A stretch of DNA of 64,000 nt from positions 1,054,001 through 1,118,000 of the forward strand of contig NZ_CP098478.1 in NCBI RefSeq assembly GCF_023702675.1, written 5' to 3'. The position numbers were made by a program, and so were the translations under genes. The notes beneath the pieces were generated by a model that was given only the letters and a program-made list of their open reading frames with translations, did no database searches and was not told the DNA's origin. Shown here one piece after another: positions 52,375-60,442 of the stretch. Source of the stretch: Acinetobacter sp. C26M. Its GTDB lineage: Bacteria > Pseudomonadota > Gammaproteobacteria > Pseudomonadales > Moraxellaceae. The number at the start of each line of letters is the position of its first letter. Within the stretch, counting starts at the first letter, position 1.

Positions 52375-53181
52375 ATGATGAGCTTAGCACCTCCTTTAAA
52401 ACATTCGCCCGTGGTGATTACTGGCGCATCGTCCGGTATTGGTGAAGAACTCGCAAAACAATTCGCTGCACTTGGCTATTCGCTTGTTTTAGTTGCGCGA
52501 CGAGTCGATAAGCTTGAGGCTTTGGCGCTACATTTACGTCAAAAATATCAAGTTGAAGTGATATTACGTCCGTGTGATCTTGCGGATCGTGAGGCAAGGA
52601 CTCAGTTCCGTCACGAATTGGAACAGCTTGATGTGGCGATTTTATGCAATAACGCAGGCTTTGCTACCTTTGGTCGATTACAAGATCTGAATGCAGATCG
52701 TGAACGTGAACAGACCGAGTTAAATGTGGTGGCAGTACAGGATCTGACTTTGTCGGTATTGCCAAACATGATTCAGAAAAGACGAGGTGCCATTCTTATT
52801 GTTGGCTCTACCTCGGGGCATCAACCCACACCAGCCAATGCCACTTATGCAGCCAGCAAAGCCTTTGCTAACTCTTTTGCAGAGTCGCTGCATAGCGAAC
52901 TGAGCGGTACTGGGGTGAGTTGTACCTTATTGGCACCTGGTCCAACCATCACAGGCTTTAATGCGGTGGCAGGGATCAGCAAGATTGATGGAGTTGGCGG
53001 CAGTTTGGTTTGGGTGACTGCAGAACGGGTCGCCAAAGAAGCCATTCACGGCATGGCGTGCAATCGCCGTATCGTGATTCCAGGTCTAATCGCACAGGCA
53101 CAAACGTTGGGTGGGCGATATACCCCACGCATTATTTTATTGCCGATCTTAAAGCAAGTCTTTTCGAGATTAAAAGCATGA
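52375..53181 (+). CDS. Short-chain dehydrogenase/reductase (SDR)
   Basis: This classical SDR of 268 residues (ATG 52375 or 52378) has TGASSGIG near residue 18 and RRVDK after beta-2, suggesting NADPH. It also has NNAG near residue 91, Ser in GSTSGH and YAASK as the catalytic Tyr/Lys. The sequence is similar in style to DltE/SadH-type reductases acting on long or bulky aldehydes and ketones. Its stop codon overlaps the start of the acetoacetate-decarboxylase-like gene (ATGA), showing coupled translation. It is first in the operon divergent from the AraC gene. Confidence 0.92.
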   Translation: MMSLAPPLKHSPVVITGASSGIGEELAKQFAALGYSLVLVARRVDKLEALALHLRQKYQVEVILRPCDLADREARTQFRHELEQLDVAILCNNAGFATFGRLQDLNADREREQTELNVVAVQDLTLSVLPNMIQKRRGAILIVGSTSGHQPTPANATYAASKAFANSFAESLHSELSGTGVSCTLLAPGPTITGFNAVAGISKIDGVGGSLVWVTAERVAKEAIHGMACNRRIVIPGLIAQAQTLGGRYTPRIILLPILKQVFSRLKA

Positions 53182-53924
53182 GACAGTTGATCAAAGATTT
53201 ACGCACACCGATAGGTCTCGCCAACTTGGGTAATAAGCTCTATCACAATGCCCAATATTTAACTGCAGTAGTTGAAGTAAATGAGAAGGCAATGGCGCGT
53301 TGGCTACCTGCTGGAATGAAGCTGGCGAAACCTGCCAGAGCAGATTTGTTTTGCGCTTATTTTCCTGAAAATGTGTATACAGGGACCTATCACGAAGCGG
53401 GATTATTTGTGCATATTCAGGTCGGCAATAAAACGGGGATCTTTTGTCCGTGGATGATACTGGATGATGATCGTGCCATGATTATTGGGCGTGAGTTGCT
53501 GGGTTATCCCAAGAAAATCGGGGAAATCAGTTGGGACAATGATGGTTCACGGATTGTCAGTCAAGCATCACGCCGCGGTACGGTCCTGGTTGAAATGGAA
53601 GCCAAACTGGGTGAGATACTACAGGATGCGCCGCCCATTTTAGGATTATCGCATCGTAATATCACAGGTGGTCTGGGGCTGGGTTTACCTAGAGAAGTCC
53701 GATTCACCCCGAAAGAGCATGTTGTTGAAGTACGTCGTGTCGAGATGAAATTACGCTTTACCGGAACAGTGAATGATCCTTTGCATGAAATGGGATTAGG
53801 TCATGTGATGGATGCGCGCTTACATCGAGTGGATTTATCAGGTGGGTTGATTCCGCCGATTCAGATTCCTCGATTACGTACCCCGTTGTTTTTATTGCGT
53901 CAATTCAATCCACGGGTTTTATAG
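53178..53924 (+). CDS. Acetoacetate decarboxylase family protein
   Basis: This 248-residue protein starts at ATG 53178, overlapping the SDR stop; an open frame upstream to 53010 lies inside the SDR gene and is not used. The motif RELLGYPKKIGEI matches the acetoacetate decarboxylase signature, with K112/K113 in the position of the imine-forming Lys pair. Family relatives outside the true decarboxylases act as aldolase-dehydratases or unknown enzymes, so the reaction is open. The context of SDR, ene-reductase and BVMO genes suggests processing of a keto acid or ketone from a larger hydrophobic substrate. Confidence 0.85.
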   Translation: MRQLIKDLRTPIGLANLGNKLYHNAQYLTAVVEVNEKAMARWLPAGMKLAKPARADLFCAYFPENVYTGTYHEAGLFVHIQVGNKTGIFCPWMILDDDRAMIIGRELLGYPKKIGEISWDNDGSRIVSQASRRGTVLVEMEAKLGEILQDAPPILGLSHRNITGGLGLGLPREVRFTPKEHVVEVRRVEMKLRFTGTVNDPLHEMGLGHVMDARLHRVDLSGGLIPPIQIPRLRTPLFLLRQFNPRVL

Positions 53925-54017
53925 AGGATAAATTTAGATTGCAGTAAAGATTTGCTGAGCAATGAAATTAAAAAATGGAATCGAGATCTATCGATCAAAG
54001 CATCAGGAACAATGAAA

Positions 54018-55247
54018 ATGGCACAATCAACTTTTACCCATTCACCCTTACAGCAACCGCTACGTTTGGCATGTGGCATTAGCATTCCTAACCGAATTGC
54101 AAAATCTGCTATGAGTGAACAATTGGCAGATCGACATGGTTCGCCTACCACGGACTTACAGCAGCTCTATGCGGCATGGGCCAGAGGCGGTACGGGTTTA
54201 TTAATCACTGGCAATGTCATGGTTGACCATCGTGCCTTTGTTGAGCCAAGAAATGTGGTGCTGGAAGATGAACAATTCTTGCAAGCGCATAAACTTTGGG
54301 CCCAAGCAGCGCAGGCCAATGGCAGTAAGATTATTATGCAAATTAATCATCCGGGTCGGGTTGCGGTATTACCTTTATTTAAAAAGCCGATTGCACCTTC
54401 AGCAGTAGGCCTAGATTTACCAGCAATGAATCTGATTCGTGTCCCGCGAGTTATATCCGAAGCAGAAATCTTAGAACAAATCCAGCGTTTTGCCAGCACA
54501 GCGGCATTGGCAGTGCAGGCCGGCTTTGACGGGGTACAAGTCCATGCGGCACATGGCTATTTGTTATCACAATTTTTATCGCCTTTGGCCAATACCCGTA
54601 CCGATCAATGGGGCGGGAATCCAGAAAATCGTCGTCGTATCTTGATTGAAACAGTTCGAGCTGTGCGTCTGGCCATTGGCAAAAATAAAATCCTCAGTGT
54701 CAAACTGAATTCTGCCGATTTCCAGAAAGGCGGGCTGAGTCAGGAGGAGTCACTGCACATTGCTCTAGCATTAGAAGCTGAGGGTATAGATTTATTGGAA
54801 GTGTCTGGGGGCAATTATGAATCTCCAGCGCAACTAGGCTATGCCCCTGATCGTCAGGTACAGCGCGATGCTTATTTTCTGGATTATGCCACCGCATTGC
54901 GCCAACAGAGTCAATTGCCATTGATATTGACTGGTGGGCTACGCGATGTAGACGTAATGAATCGTTTAGTGAGCGATGGCACGGTGGATGTCGTCGGTTT
55001 AGCTCGTCCTTTTGCTTTACAGCCCGACTTAGCCAAACAGCTCTTGGCAGGGCAATCAGTTAATGAAGCTGCAAAAATCCCAACTGTTGGCTATAAGCCT
55101 ATCGATGCTTATCTGCAATTGGCTTGGCATGCAGCTCAATTCCGCCGTATTAGTCGTGGTCAACAACCGAAGGCGATTAAGGATTTCATCCGTACTTTAC
55201 TGGCATTTGGACCACGGATGGGCTTTAACATTTTGACGCAGGATTAA
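54018..55247 (+). CDS. NADH:flavin oxidoreductase, Old Yellow Enzyme family
   Basis: This FMN-dependent TIM-barrel protein has about 409 residues from ATG 54018 (AGGA 9 bases upstream; ATG 54012 is possible). The active-site pair is seen in VQVHAAHGYLLSQFLSP, followed by NTRTDQWGGNPENRRR, typical of the OYE/2,4-dienoyl-CoA reductase branch. The FMN phosphate site is LTGGLRDVD and DVVGLARPFALQPDL. It lacks the C-terminal FeS/FAD domains of FadH, so it is probably a simple ene-reductase acting on alpha,beta-unsaturated carbonyls. Confidence 0.92.
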   Translation: MAQSTFTHSPLQQPLRLACGISIPNRIAKSAMSEQLADRHGSPTTDLQQLYAAWARGGTGLLITGNVMVDHRAFVEPRNVVLEDEQFLQAHKLWAQAAQANGSKIIMQINHPGRVAVLPLFKKPIAPSAVGLDLPAMNLIRVPRVISEAEILEQIQRFASTAALAVQAGFDGVQVHAAHGYLLSQFLSPLANTRTDQWGGNPENRRRILIETVRAVRLAIGKNKILSVKLNSADFQKGGLSQEESLHIALALEAEGIDLLEVSGGNYESPAQLGYAPDRQVQRDAYFLDYATALRQQSQLPLILTGGLRDVDVMNRLVSDGTVDVVGLARPFALQPDLAKQLLAGQSVNEAAKIPTVGYKPIDAYLQLAWHAAQFRRISRGQQPKAIKDFIRTLLAFGPRMGFNILTQD

Positions 55248-55279
55248 TGCCTAAGGTCTTGTAGATAAGGAGTTCTTTT

Positions 55280-56017
55280 ATGCGTGGATTCATCAAACAA
55301 AACCATCGTATTATTCCTCGACGCCCTGTATTTTATTTTACAGAAACACCGAGCCATTGGATTTATGACGATCCTTTGGCATCACAGATCCTTAATGTTA
55401 TCAATCCCATTACTCCTGCGCCTGAACGCTGGTTCTGTCAGACTTTTCGAGATGCATTGCCATTGATTCAAGATGAACCATTAAAAGCAGCAGTCATGGC
55501 TTTTATTAAGCAGGAAGGGGCGCACAGTTATGGACACACCTTGGGCACGCGACATATTGAAGCGTTGGGGATTGATCTGAGTCAATATGGCAAACTGATG
55601 AACTGGATATTTCATGACATGTTGGGGCAGAAGCCATTCGGTTTTGAGCTGCATCACTCAGGCTTGAAACAGACATGGTTACATACCCGCCTTGCCATGG
55701 TTGCCGCTGCGGAACATCTCACGGGGGTATTAGGGCATTGGGTACTCAATGCACAAGGTTTACAACAAGCACCTGTCGATGAGGAAATGCTACGCCTATT
55801 GCAGTGGCATGGTGCTGAAGAAGTAGAGCATCGTGAAGTCGCCGATGCCCTATTTCGGCATTTAAGTAATAACATACTGCTACGCACAGCGACGGCTGCT
55901 GTTACTTTTCCTTTATTTATTATATTGGCTTATGTCGCTGTGGAAACTTTGGTCGCAAAAGATCCGCAATTACCACAGCGTTTTCGCATTAAAGATTATT
56001 TGCGTGCCGCACGATAG
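55280..56017 (+). CDS. PF10118-type metal-dependent hydrolase-like protein, truncated by an in-frame amber stop
   Basis: This 245-residue protein is paralogous to the 288-residue protein at 44805. It shows FIKQEGAHSYGHTLG, AAAEHLTGVLGHW and LQWHGAEEVEHREVAD as putative diiron ligands and a hydrophobic helix (AAVTFPLFIILAYVAVETL). AAGGAG lies 7 bases before the ATG. The frame ends at TAG 56015-56017, but the same frame then stays open for 43 more codons in a sequence that looks like the missing C-terminus. The full length would be 289 residues, matching the paralogue. All the metal motifs precede the stop, so the short product might still fold. Confidence 0.85.
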   Translation: MRGFIKQNHRIIPRRPVFYFTETPSHWIYDDPLASQILNVINPITPAPERWFCQTFRDALPLIQDEPLKAAVMAFIKQEGAHSYGHTLGTRHIEALGIDLSQYGKLMNWIFHDMLGQKPFGFELHHSGLKQTWLHTRLAMVAAAEHLTGVLGHWVLNAQGLQQAPVDEEMLRLLQWHGAEEVEHREVADALFRHLSNNILLRTATAAVTFPLFIILAYVAVETLVAKDPQLPQRFRIKDYLRAAR

Positions 56018-56149
56018 GATCGCGTGCCGCGTGTGGGTTATGTCTTGGCTGCTTGCTTACGCTATTTTAATCCCGAACATAGCCCGTTACATGAAGGTTC
56101 AACAGCGCAGGCATTGGCTTATTTAAATCAAATGCCAGCATTTAAGTAG
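56018..56149 (+). pseudogene. Detached C-terminal coding segment of the PF10118 gene
   Basis: In the same frame as the gene at 55280 and directly after its TAG, 43 codons read DRVPRVGYVLAACLRYFNP, then EHSPLHEGSTAQALAYLNQM, to a TAG at 56147-56149. HSPxHEGST is the kind of tail expected in this family. No start codon or ribosome-binding site opens it. Confidence 0.7.
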
Positions 56150-56176
56150 GCATACATCACAAGTCTAGGCATGCTG

Positions 56177-56803
56177 TTAAGCGATGCCTGCCATCATCAT
56201 TTGAATTGCAGCATCGCTATATCTTTTTAACAGATCAGGGTCCTCAGGTGCAGATAAGAATTTAAATGCGCCTGCGATAATCATGCCGACAATGGCATGT
56301 CCAGTCATTTCGGTGTCCAGATCAGCTTTTAAATAACCGCACTTCACCCCATTTTTTAAATAGTCTGCGGTGAGCAGGCCACCGAGGTGCAGCAGATTAT
56401 GCACTTGGGCCGTCATTTCTTTATCAATCGAGGTCGCTTCAAGCAAAATCAAACGTACCGCACGTGGATTGTCTTTGGCAAATTCCTGAAATTTACTGGA
56501 AATCCTTTCGCATTGGATGCGATAAGCCTCCAGTGTGGATACCGCATCTGGCGCATTTTCATCGGCCAATAAGGCGGTTATTTTGAACATAGTATCGACA
56601 ATGACTTTATCCAGAATGTCTCTTTTATTCTCAAAATGACGATAGAAAGTGCCGTGACCAATACCCAGTCTTTTGGCAATGTCAGAGATCGCGGTTTGAT
56701 GATAACCGCGTTCAGAAAATTCCAAAAAAGCAGCTTCAATAATTTCTGCTTGTAATTGAATACGTTGGCGTTCAGCACGCGATAGAGTTGTTTGATCATT
56801 CAT
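56177..56803 (-). CDS. TetR-family transcriptional repressor
   Basis: This 208-residue TetR-type regulator has its DNA-binding domain at residues 10-60 (AAFLEFSERGYHQTAISDIAKRL and HGTFYRHFENKRDIL). The C-terminal domain carries helices with MTGHAIVGMIIAGAFKFL. It is divergent from the SDR/BVMO/esterase operon starting at 56930, with a dyad and a strong promoter in the 126 bases between them. It probably represses that operon. Confidence 0.92.
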   Translation of the reverse strand: MNDQTTLSRAERQRIQLQAEIIEAAFLEFSERGYHQTAISDIAKRLGIGHGTFYRHFENKRDILDKVIVDTMFKITALLADENAPDAVSTLEAYRIQCERISSKFQEFAKDNPRAVRLILLEATSIDKEMTAQVHNLLHLGGLLTADYLKNGVKCGYLKADLDTEMTGHAIVGMIIAGAFKFLSAPEDPDLLKRYSDAAIQMMMAGIA

Positions 56804-56823
56804 GGCAAAAATTTTATCAGAAC

Positions 56824-56887
56824 TTTATCGGAAATACGATAAACAAAATTAACCAAAATTGACACTTCATTCCGTAAATGACATTAT
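56824..56887 (+). promoter_or_regulatory. Operator dyad and sigma-70 promoter of the second BVMO operon
   Basis: TTTATCG and CGATAAA (7-bp perfect arms, 6-base spacer) lie at 56824-56843. TTGACA (56859-56864), a 17-base spacer and CATTAT (56882-56887) make a strong promoter reading into the SDR gene at 56930. The dyad sits just upstream of the -35, within the TetR gene's own promoter zone. Confidence 0.65.
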
Positions 56888-56929
56888 GTTCCGAATTGGT
56901 GATTTTTTGACTAGCGAAAGGAACTGGAC

Positions 56930-57769
56930 ATGGGGAAAAAATACAGTTTTTTAAACAAAGTGGTGTTGATCACAGGTGGTGGGCGAGGGATTGGCCTAGC
57001 CACTGCCGTTGCCTTTAGAAAACTTGGTGCCAAAGTGGCGATTGGCGATATTGATCTGGAGTTGGCACAACAAGCCGCTACGAAAGTGCAAGGCTTTGGC
57101 GGCTATTTGGATGTACGAGTGCAAAATTCATTTCATGAATTGATTGTGCAAATTGAAAAGCAACTGGGTCCCATCGATATCTTGGTCAACAACGCTGGCA
57201 TTATGCCAATGGGGGCGATGGTCGAGGAAAGCCAAGCCATCACCGATGCGCAAATTGATATCAACTTGCGTGGGGTGATTCATGGCATGAAAGCAGTATT
57301 GCCCAAAATGCTGGCACGACAAACAGGGCATATCGTCAATGTCGCCTCTCTGGCAGGTAAATATCCGATTCCGGGGGCCAGCATTTATTGCGCGACGAAA
57401 TTTGCTGTGGTGGGTTTAACCGCATCGATGCAACAAGAGCTTAGAGACACGCCGATTGGCTTATCGGCAGTGCTACCATCCAAAGTCTTGACTGAATTGT
57501 CATCTGGTACGGGGGACAGTTTGCCGATTCCGACGGTAGAACCGCAAGATGTGGCGAATGCGATTATTCAAGCCATCGCACATAATCTAGCTGAAATTGC
57601 AGTGCCGAATTATTTAACCCATACCCCGAAAGCTTATGGGTTGGTGCCGCATTGGCTCAATACAGGTTTCCGAAAACTGATCGGGGATGACCGTATTTTA
57701 AAAGGCTTGGATCAGAATGATCGCAAAGCATATAGCCAACGTTTAAGCCAATTGGCACAGACAAAATAA
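56930..57769 (+). CDS. Short-chain dehydrogenase/reductase (SDR)
   Basis: This classical SDR of 279 residues has TGGGRGIG at residues 15-22 and acidic GDIDLE after beta-2, which favours NAD over NADP. It also has NNAG near residue 88, Ser in NVASLAGK and YCATK as Tyr/Lys. GAAAGGAA precedes the ATG. It is first in a three-gene operon with a BVMO (12 bases downstream) and an esterase. The likely role is oxidation of an alcohol to the ketone or aldehyde used by the BVMO, as suggested by the gene order. Confidence 0.93.
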   Translation: MGKKYSFLNKVVLITGGGRGIGLATAVAFRKLGAKVAIGDIDLELAQQAATKVQGFGGYLDVRVQNSFHELIVQIEKQLGPIDILVNNAGIMPMGAMVEESQAITDAQIDINLRGVIHGMKAVLPKMLARQTGHIVNVASLAGKYPIPGASIYCATKFAVVGLTASMQQELRDTPIGLSAVLPSKVLTELSSGTGDSLPIPTVEPQDVANAIIQAIAHNLAEIAVPNYLTHTPKAYGLVPHWLNTGFRKLIGDDRILKGLDQNDRKAYSQRLSQLAQTK

Positions 57770-57781
57770 GGATTAAAACTC

Positions 57782-59269
57782 ATGGCGAAGATCGAAAAAT
57801 TTCATGTGGCGATTATCGGGGCTGGCTTTGCAGGGATTGGAGCCGCCATTAAATTACAGCAAGCGGGTTTTACAGATTTTGTGGTTTTGGAAAAAGCAGA
57901 TGAAATTGGCGGTGTCTGGCGTGCCAACACCTATCCAGGTTGTGCTTGTGATGTGCCGTCGGCGTTATATTCTTATTCTTTTGCACCGAATCCACAATGG
58001 AGTCGGGTGTTTGCGCAGCAGCAAGAAATTAAGACCTATATACAAAATGTTGCACAGCAATTTGATGTGAAAAAGTATGTGCGCTTTGGCTATGAAATGC
58101 TGGAAAGTGCTTGGGATGATCAGGCCAAACATTGGGTGGTGAAAACCAATCAAGGTCTCATCCATGCCCGTTTTGCGATTATGGCGGGTGGGCCAATGCA
58201 TCAACCTGTACTCCCTAAAATTAAAGGTTTAGAGACATTTAAAGGGGCTCAGTTCCACTCGGCAGAATGGAATCATGCTTTTGACCTAAACGGTAAAAAG
58301 GTTGCGGTTATTGGTGCAGGAGCATCTGCGATTCAATTTGTACCTGAGATTCAACCCCAAGTTGAGAAACTCACTTTGCTACAGCGTACCCCACAATGGG
58401 TATTGCCCAAAATGGATCAAAGTCTACCAAAACTTGCTCAGGCACTGTTTAAAGTACTTCCAGTCACTCAGCGTTTAACCCGTTATGGTGTTTATGGTGT
58501 ATTCGAATCGTTAAATTCCAGTATGCATCATCCAAAATTGGTCAGTCAGATTGAACGCTTAGCCAAATTAAATATTCGCTTAGGGGTAAAAGACCCTGTG
58601 TTACGAGAAAAACTATTGCCTGACTTTACCATTGGTTGCAAACGGGTATTACAGTCTAATCAATGGTATCCAGCATTGGCAAAACCGAATGTAGAGGTGT
58701 TGCGCTGTGGGGTAGAGGAAGTACGTGGCAATACGCTAATCGCCAGTGATGGATCGGAGCATGAGGTTGATGCAATTATTTTTGGCACAGGCTTTGAAGT
58801 CAGTAATCCTCCGATTGCCAAACAGATCCGTAATAAACATGGCAAAAGCATGGATGAAGTATGGCAAGGCAGCGCCAAAGGCTACCTCGGTACAGTGGTT
58901 GAAGGTTGCCCAAATGCCTTTGTCATGTTTGGTCCCAATATTGCGGTCAGCTCTTCGGCATTGATTATCATTGAAGCACAACTGGCGTATATCTTGGACA
59001 TGCTGAAAAAAGTACAGGCACAGCAGATTGAAACTGTTGAAATTCGTGCTGAGGTATTGGAACAATACAATGATGAAATCCAAGCGGCATTAAAAAATAC
59101 GGTCTGGAATACCGGTGGATGCAGCAGCTACTTTATCGATCGGAATGGTCGTAACAGTACCTTATGGCCGTGGACTACTTTTGAGATGCGTGCTCGTTTA
59201 GCGCAATGTGATCTTCACGATTATGTACTTGGTTTTACTGAGTCTAAAACTGATAAAAAAGCCAGTTAA
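57782..59269 (+). CDS. Flavin-dependent Baeyer-Villiger monooxygenase
   Basis: This 495-residue class B monooxygenase has the FAD motif GAGFAG at 13-18. The motif EIGGVWRANTYPGCACDVPS follows, typical of cyclohexanone/phenylacetone-type and MymA-like enzymes. The fingerprint FKGAQFHSAEWN is at 153-164, with Asn instead of Pro/Asp at the last position. The NADPH motif GAGASA is at 178-183, and the late ATG-type motif is IIFGTGFEV. It is only distantly similar to the EthA/AlmA-type enzyme at 12606 and belongs to a different subgroup. It sits between an SDR and an HSL-type esterase gene, a set that would convert an alcohol to a ketone, then an ester, then acid plus alcohol. Confidence 0.93.
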   Translation: MAKIEKFHVAIIGAGFAGIGAAIKLQQAGFTDFVVLEKADEIGGVWRANTYPGCACDVPSALYSYSFAPNPQWSRVFAQQQEIKTYIQNVAQQFDVKKYVRFGYEMLESAWDDQAKHWVVKTNQGLIHARFAIMAGGPMHQPVLPKIKGLETFKGAQFHSAEWNHAFDLNGKKVAVIGAGASAIQFVPEIQPQVEKLTLLQRTPQWVLPKMDQSLPKLAQALFKVLPVTQRLTRYGVYGVFESLNSSMHHPKLVSQIERLAKLNIRLGVKDPVLREKLLPDFTIGCKRVLQSNQWYPALAKPNVEVLRCGVEEVRGNTLIASDGSEHEVDAIIFGTGFEVSNPPIAKQIRNKHGKSMDEVWQGSAKGYLGTVVEGCPNAFVMFGPNIAVSSSALIIIEAQLAYILDMLKKVQAQQIETVEIRAEVLEQYNDEIQAALKNTVWNTGGCSSYFIDRNGRNSTLWPWTTFEMRARLAQCDLHDYVLGFTESKTDKKAS

Positions 59270-59305
59270 ATGATGACTCGGTGATGCTATCGACAGGAGC
59301 ACAAA

Positions 59306-60229
59306 ATGCAGCAACAGATAATCGAAACAGGCGTAAAAATGAGTTTGCGGCTGAGTTTTAAGCTGGCTAGTGGTCTGGCTTTACCTTTTCCGATCTTGCG
59401 TGGCGCAATGGAGATTGGATCACGCATTTTTAAACCCAGAGCCGATGTTGCTATACAGCAGATTAAATTAAGAGATGCACGGGATCAACGTATTGTTCCC
59501 GTCGAAGTGGCAAGGCCTGTGGATGAGGTGCAAGGGGTATTATTGCATTGTCATGGCGGTGCTTTTTTTGCAGGTTCATCACGAACCCATCGCGCACTTG
59601 CTACCGAATTGGCTGCACGGGCCAAGGTCAACGTGTATACGCTGGATTATCGACGTGCACCTGAACATCCTTATCCAGCGGCATTGGAGGATGTGAAGTC
59701 GGTCTATCAACATTTATTGAGTGATGGCTGGAAGCCAGAGCAAATTATCTTAGGTGGTGACTCTGGTGGATGTGCTTTGGCCTTAGCATTCGCGGTGGAA
59801 TTAAGAGAGGCAGGACAAATTTTGCCATCTGGAATGGTGATGATATCACCCTATGTCGATATCACCTTAAGCTCGGCTTCAGTATTTAAAAATGCCAAAC
59901 GAGATCCGATGATTCGCGCCTATGCCTTAAAACGGGGTGGGGATGGATATCGCGGGAAATTACGAACTAATGATCCACGTATTTCACCTATTTTTGCTGA
60001 TTTAAATAGTCTTCCACCGCTATTGATTCAAGCAGGCAGCGAAGAAATTCTCGTGGATGATGCGATCAATCTGGCCAAGCGTGCCCAACAAGAGGGTGTG
60101 CAGGTTCATCTACATGTTTATGAAAATATGTGGCATAACTTTCAGATGTTTAATCGCTTTGTGCAAAAATCTGAACAGGCCTTAGATGAGATTGGCGACT
60201 TTATTCAAGCGACATTGGCAAAGACATAA
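59306..60229 (+). CDS. Alpha/beta hydrolase, hormone-sensitive-lipase (family IV) type
   Basis: This 307-residue esterase has the oxyanion motif HGG at 83-85 (LLHCHGGAFFAG). It has the nucleophile Ser153 in GGDSGG, a likely acid in GSEEILVDDA and a His in NMWHNFQMF. This is the family IV / LipR-like pattern. The N-terminal 40 residues are helical and may form a cap or touch the membrane. It is the last gene of the SDR/BVMO operon, 36 bases after the BVMO, and probably hydrolyses the ester made by that enzyme. Confidence 0.92.
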   Translation: MQQQIIETGVKMSLRLSFKLASGLALPFPILRGAMEIGSRIFKPRADVAIQQIKLRDARDQRIVPVEVARPVDEVQGVLLHCHGGAFFAGSSRTHRALATELAARAKVNVYTLDYRRAPEHPYPAALEDVKSVYQHLLSDGWKPEQIILGGDSGGCALALAFAVELREAGQILPSGMVMISPYVDITLSSASVFKNAKRDPMIRAYALKRGGDGYRGKLRTNDPRISPIFADLNSLPPLLIQAGSEEILVDDAINLAKRAQQEGVQVHLHVYENMWHNFQMFNRFVQKSEQALDEIGDFIQATLAKT

Positions 60230-60400
60230 GCCTCACGTTCTAGACTTTTTAAACGGTTCATTTTAATTTTTAACATTTATATAAATCGCTGACTGGTATT
60301 AAAAATACATAGTGAAGAATAAGACATAAAATCATCAACTCAATTATTTTATCTACTGCTCTTTTGGTTATTAGCCAAGCTTATCTTTGCTTGAATGAGA

Positions 60401-60430
60401 TTTTAAGAATAGCCGTAGCCATTCTTAAAA
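60401..60430. terminator. Terminator hairpin between esterase and efflux operons
   Basis: TTTTAAGAATAGC and GCCATTCTTAAAA form a long stem with loop CGTA between two converging operons; one pair is mismatched. T residues at either end allow use from both directions. Confidence 0.65.
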
Positions 60431-60442
60431 CCCCTGTGATGA

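Noticed and set aside
53010..53177. N-terminal extension of the acetoacetate-decarboxylase-like protein
   Set aside because: Arg/Ser-rich translation inside the SDR gene in another frame; the ATG at 53178, overlapping the SDR stop, gives the normal family start.
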